A DNA stretch of 64,000 nt from Natronospirales bacterium (GTDB taxonomy: Bacteria; Pseudomonadota; Gammaproteobacteria; Natronospirales; REEB76), in assembly GCA_021816765.1 (NCBI GenBank), contig JAKAXB010000001.1, positions 1-64,000 on the forward strand, given 5' to 3'. Each line of letters starts with the position of its first letter. Position 1 is the first letter of the stretch. Below the pieces are notes generated by a model. That model searched no databases and had not been told where the DNA came from. It saw nothing but the letters and a program-made list of their open reading frames with translations. Positions 62,625 to 64,000 of the stretch are shown one piece after another. Made by a program: the position numbers and the translations under genes.

Positions 62625-64000
62625 ATGACAAAGTGGTATTTCAACAAAGTGCCAGCCGGGAGCAAGATTCGTGAGCCGGTCAACAGCGAGTTCTTTGCTA
62701 CTGATGCCATAAGCAATCCTGGTGTAGCCTTGGTCAGGGAGGGTATCCAGAATTCACTGGATGCAGCCGACGATGGGAAAAACGTTCTAGTCCGTATTTA
62801 TCTTTCCGGTAATGGGCGCGCGCTCGCACACGATAAGGTCGCCCCGTTCATAGATGGCATCTGGGAACATTTGTTGGCCAATGGAAATGGCCTTCGTGAT
62901 GTGCCGCAGCAGGAAGAGAATTGCTCTTTTATCGTCTTTGAGGACTTTGGAACGACTGGGTTGACAGGTGATCATAGCCAACCTTACCCGCCAAAGTATG
63001 GGGAGCGGAACCCATTCTTTTACTTTTTCAGAGCCGAAGGCAGGTCGGGCAAGGGCGAACATGATCGTGGCCGGTGGGGGATTGGCAAACAGGTTTTTCC
63101 GCGTGCAAGCCGTATCAGCACCGTGTTTGGCCTTACGGTACGCGCAGACGATGGGCGACGCATGTTGATGGGACAGACGGTCTTGAAATCGCATTGGGTA
63201 AATGATGTTTTTTGCCAAGATGGATGGTTTGGCGATAAGAACAGTGAAATCGTTATGCCAACCGAGAGTAGGGAATTGCTTGATACATTTTGCAAGACAT
63301 TTGATCTGCAAAGGGGACCAAAGGACCAAGGGTTATCACTTGTTGTGCCTTGGTACGACTCTGAAATTGATGAGAAATGGATCCTAAAAGCTGTTTTGCG
63401 GGACTATTTCTATCCAATTCTTATGGGGAAGCTCGATGTTATCGTGGAAACATCCTTAATTAAGACCTCTTTGGATTCAAAGAACTTAAGAGCAGAGATA
63501 ATGCGTTTTGAAGATATAGGAAAGGAGATGAGCCCGATTCTCGACTTGGCGCAATGGGCACAGGATGTATCCGCTGATCAGATCGTAACATTATCGAGGC
63601 CGGCCGCAGATCGGACACTTCGGTGGGGCGCCGATTTATTTTCAAGTGATGCAACCAAGTCTTTGCAAGCTGCTTTCACAAAAGGCGAAAAGTTGGCGCT
63701 GCATATTCCAGTAACTGTTCGGCCGAAGAATGATCCATCAAGAGAATCATTCTTTCGGGTCTATATGGTTCGTGATGATGATAATGAAGAAGGGCATCCC
63801 GTGTTTATCCGCGAAGGAATCATAATCTCGGATGTACGCTCACCGAGAACACGCGGTGTTCGCTCATTGGTTGTTATAGAAGATGCACCGCTGGCCACTA
63901 TGCTGGGTGATTCTGAAAACCCGGCCCATACACAATGGCAGAAAGATGGGTCAAATTTCAAAGGAAAATATATTTATGGTCCATCTTTCATAGAATTTGT
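62625..64000 (+). CDS. GHKL-type ATPase protein (3' truncated by window)
   Basis: Start ATG 62625 with TGGAGAG upstream; open to the window end (458 codons). An N-box (ALVREGIQNSLDAADDGK), a G1-like site (FIVFEDFGTTGLTGD) and a GxG loop (GRWGIGKQVFPRAS) identify a GHKL/HSP90-type ATP-binding fold as in MutL/MORC relatives. Such large GHKL proteins occur in restriction or defence operons in bacteria. The AT-richer composition and the adjacent TA pair hint at an accessory locus. The partner genes lie beyond the window. Confidence 0.72.
   Translation, partial: MTKWYFNKVPAGSKIREPVNSEFFATDAISNPGVALVREGIQNSLDAADDGKNVLVRIYLSGNGRALAHDKVAPFIDGIWEHLLANGNGLRDVPQQEENCSFIVFEDFGTTGLTGDHSQPYPPKYGERNPFFYFFRAEGRSGKGEHDRGRWGIGKQVFPRASRISTVFGLTVRADDGRRMLMGQTVLKSHWVNDVFCQDGWFGDKNSEIVMPTESRELLDTFCKTFDLQRGPKDQGLSLVVPWYDSEIDEKWILKAVLRDYFYPILMGKLDVIVETSLIKTSLDSKNLRAEIMRFEDIGKEMSPILDLAQWAQDVSADQIVTLSRPAADRTLRWGADLFSSDATKSLQAAFTKGEKLALHIPVTVRPKNDPSRESFFRVYMVRDDDNEEGHPVFIREGIIISDVRSPRTRGVRSLVVIEDAPLATMLGDSENPAHTQWQKDGSNFKGKYIYGPSFIEF

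Overview
The window looks like chromosome from a moderately GC-rich gammaproteobacterium. LPS-core genes (GT9 heptosyltransferase, kdkA, lpxL, hldE, waaA), tolC, thiC with a TPP riboswitch, and a DAHP synthase/chorismate mutase plus tyrA pair point to a Gram-negative proteobacterium. A thiosulfate:quinone oxidoreductase, a persulfide-dioxygenase-like hydrolase, several rhodaneses, a DsrE protein and a cytochrome bd oxidase suggest a sulfur oxidiser. That lifestyle is inferred from gene content only.

Layout: 1-3367 holds a truncated gene end, a secreted S10 carboxypeptidase and an APC permease. 3392-5735 (minus) is an aromatic amino acid operon (tyrA, DAHP synthase-chorismate mutase) preceded by a readable attenuator: promoter, 24-residue leader peptide rich in Tyr/Phe codons, three mutually exclusive pairings and an intrinsic terminator. 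5881-22579 is a plus-strand array of eight 5'-truncated RHS/YD-repeat C-terminal cassettes, bounded by a ~100-bp direct repeat. Seven carry a different tip (two HExxH metalloproteases, two SleB-like hydrolases, a GH24 muramidase, an SLT transglycosylase, one unknown), each followed by a small candidate immunity gene, six of which appear exported. The RHS cores carry in-frame 51- and 78-bp modular inserts, and IS3 and group II intron debris sits inside the array.

22616-29582 is the LPS/Kdo block and tolC. 29721-32852 holds rhodanese, pcm and riboswitch-controlled thiC. 32921-36578 holds small toxin-antitoxin pairs (HicBA, DinJ/YafQ) and accessory genes. 36697-41178 contains an ECF sigma/anti-sigma operon and a divergent DUF4382 lipoprotein gene, both with look-alike ECF promoters. 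41371-47641 holds membrane, transporter and methyltransferase genes, a degenerate rhodanese, a persulfide-dioxygenase-like enzyme and a ferritin-like pseudogene.

47805-58922 looks like a sulfur/efflux region: DUF302, an ArsR-rhodanese fusion regulator divergent from a TolC/adaptor/RND efflux operon with a palindromic operator between them, DUF2892, a LysR regulator divergent from DsrE, an orphan substrate-binding protein and DoxDA. 59277-61701 is cydAB. 61944-62584 is a VapBC-type pair. The window ends inside a GHKL-ATPase gene (62625 onward) of the kind found in restriction or defence operons.
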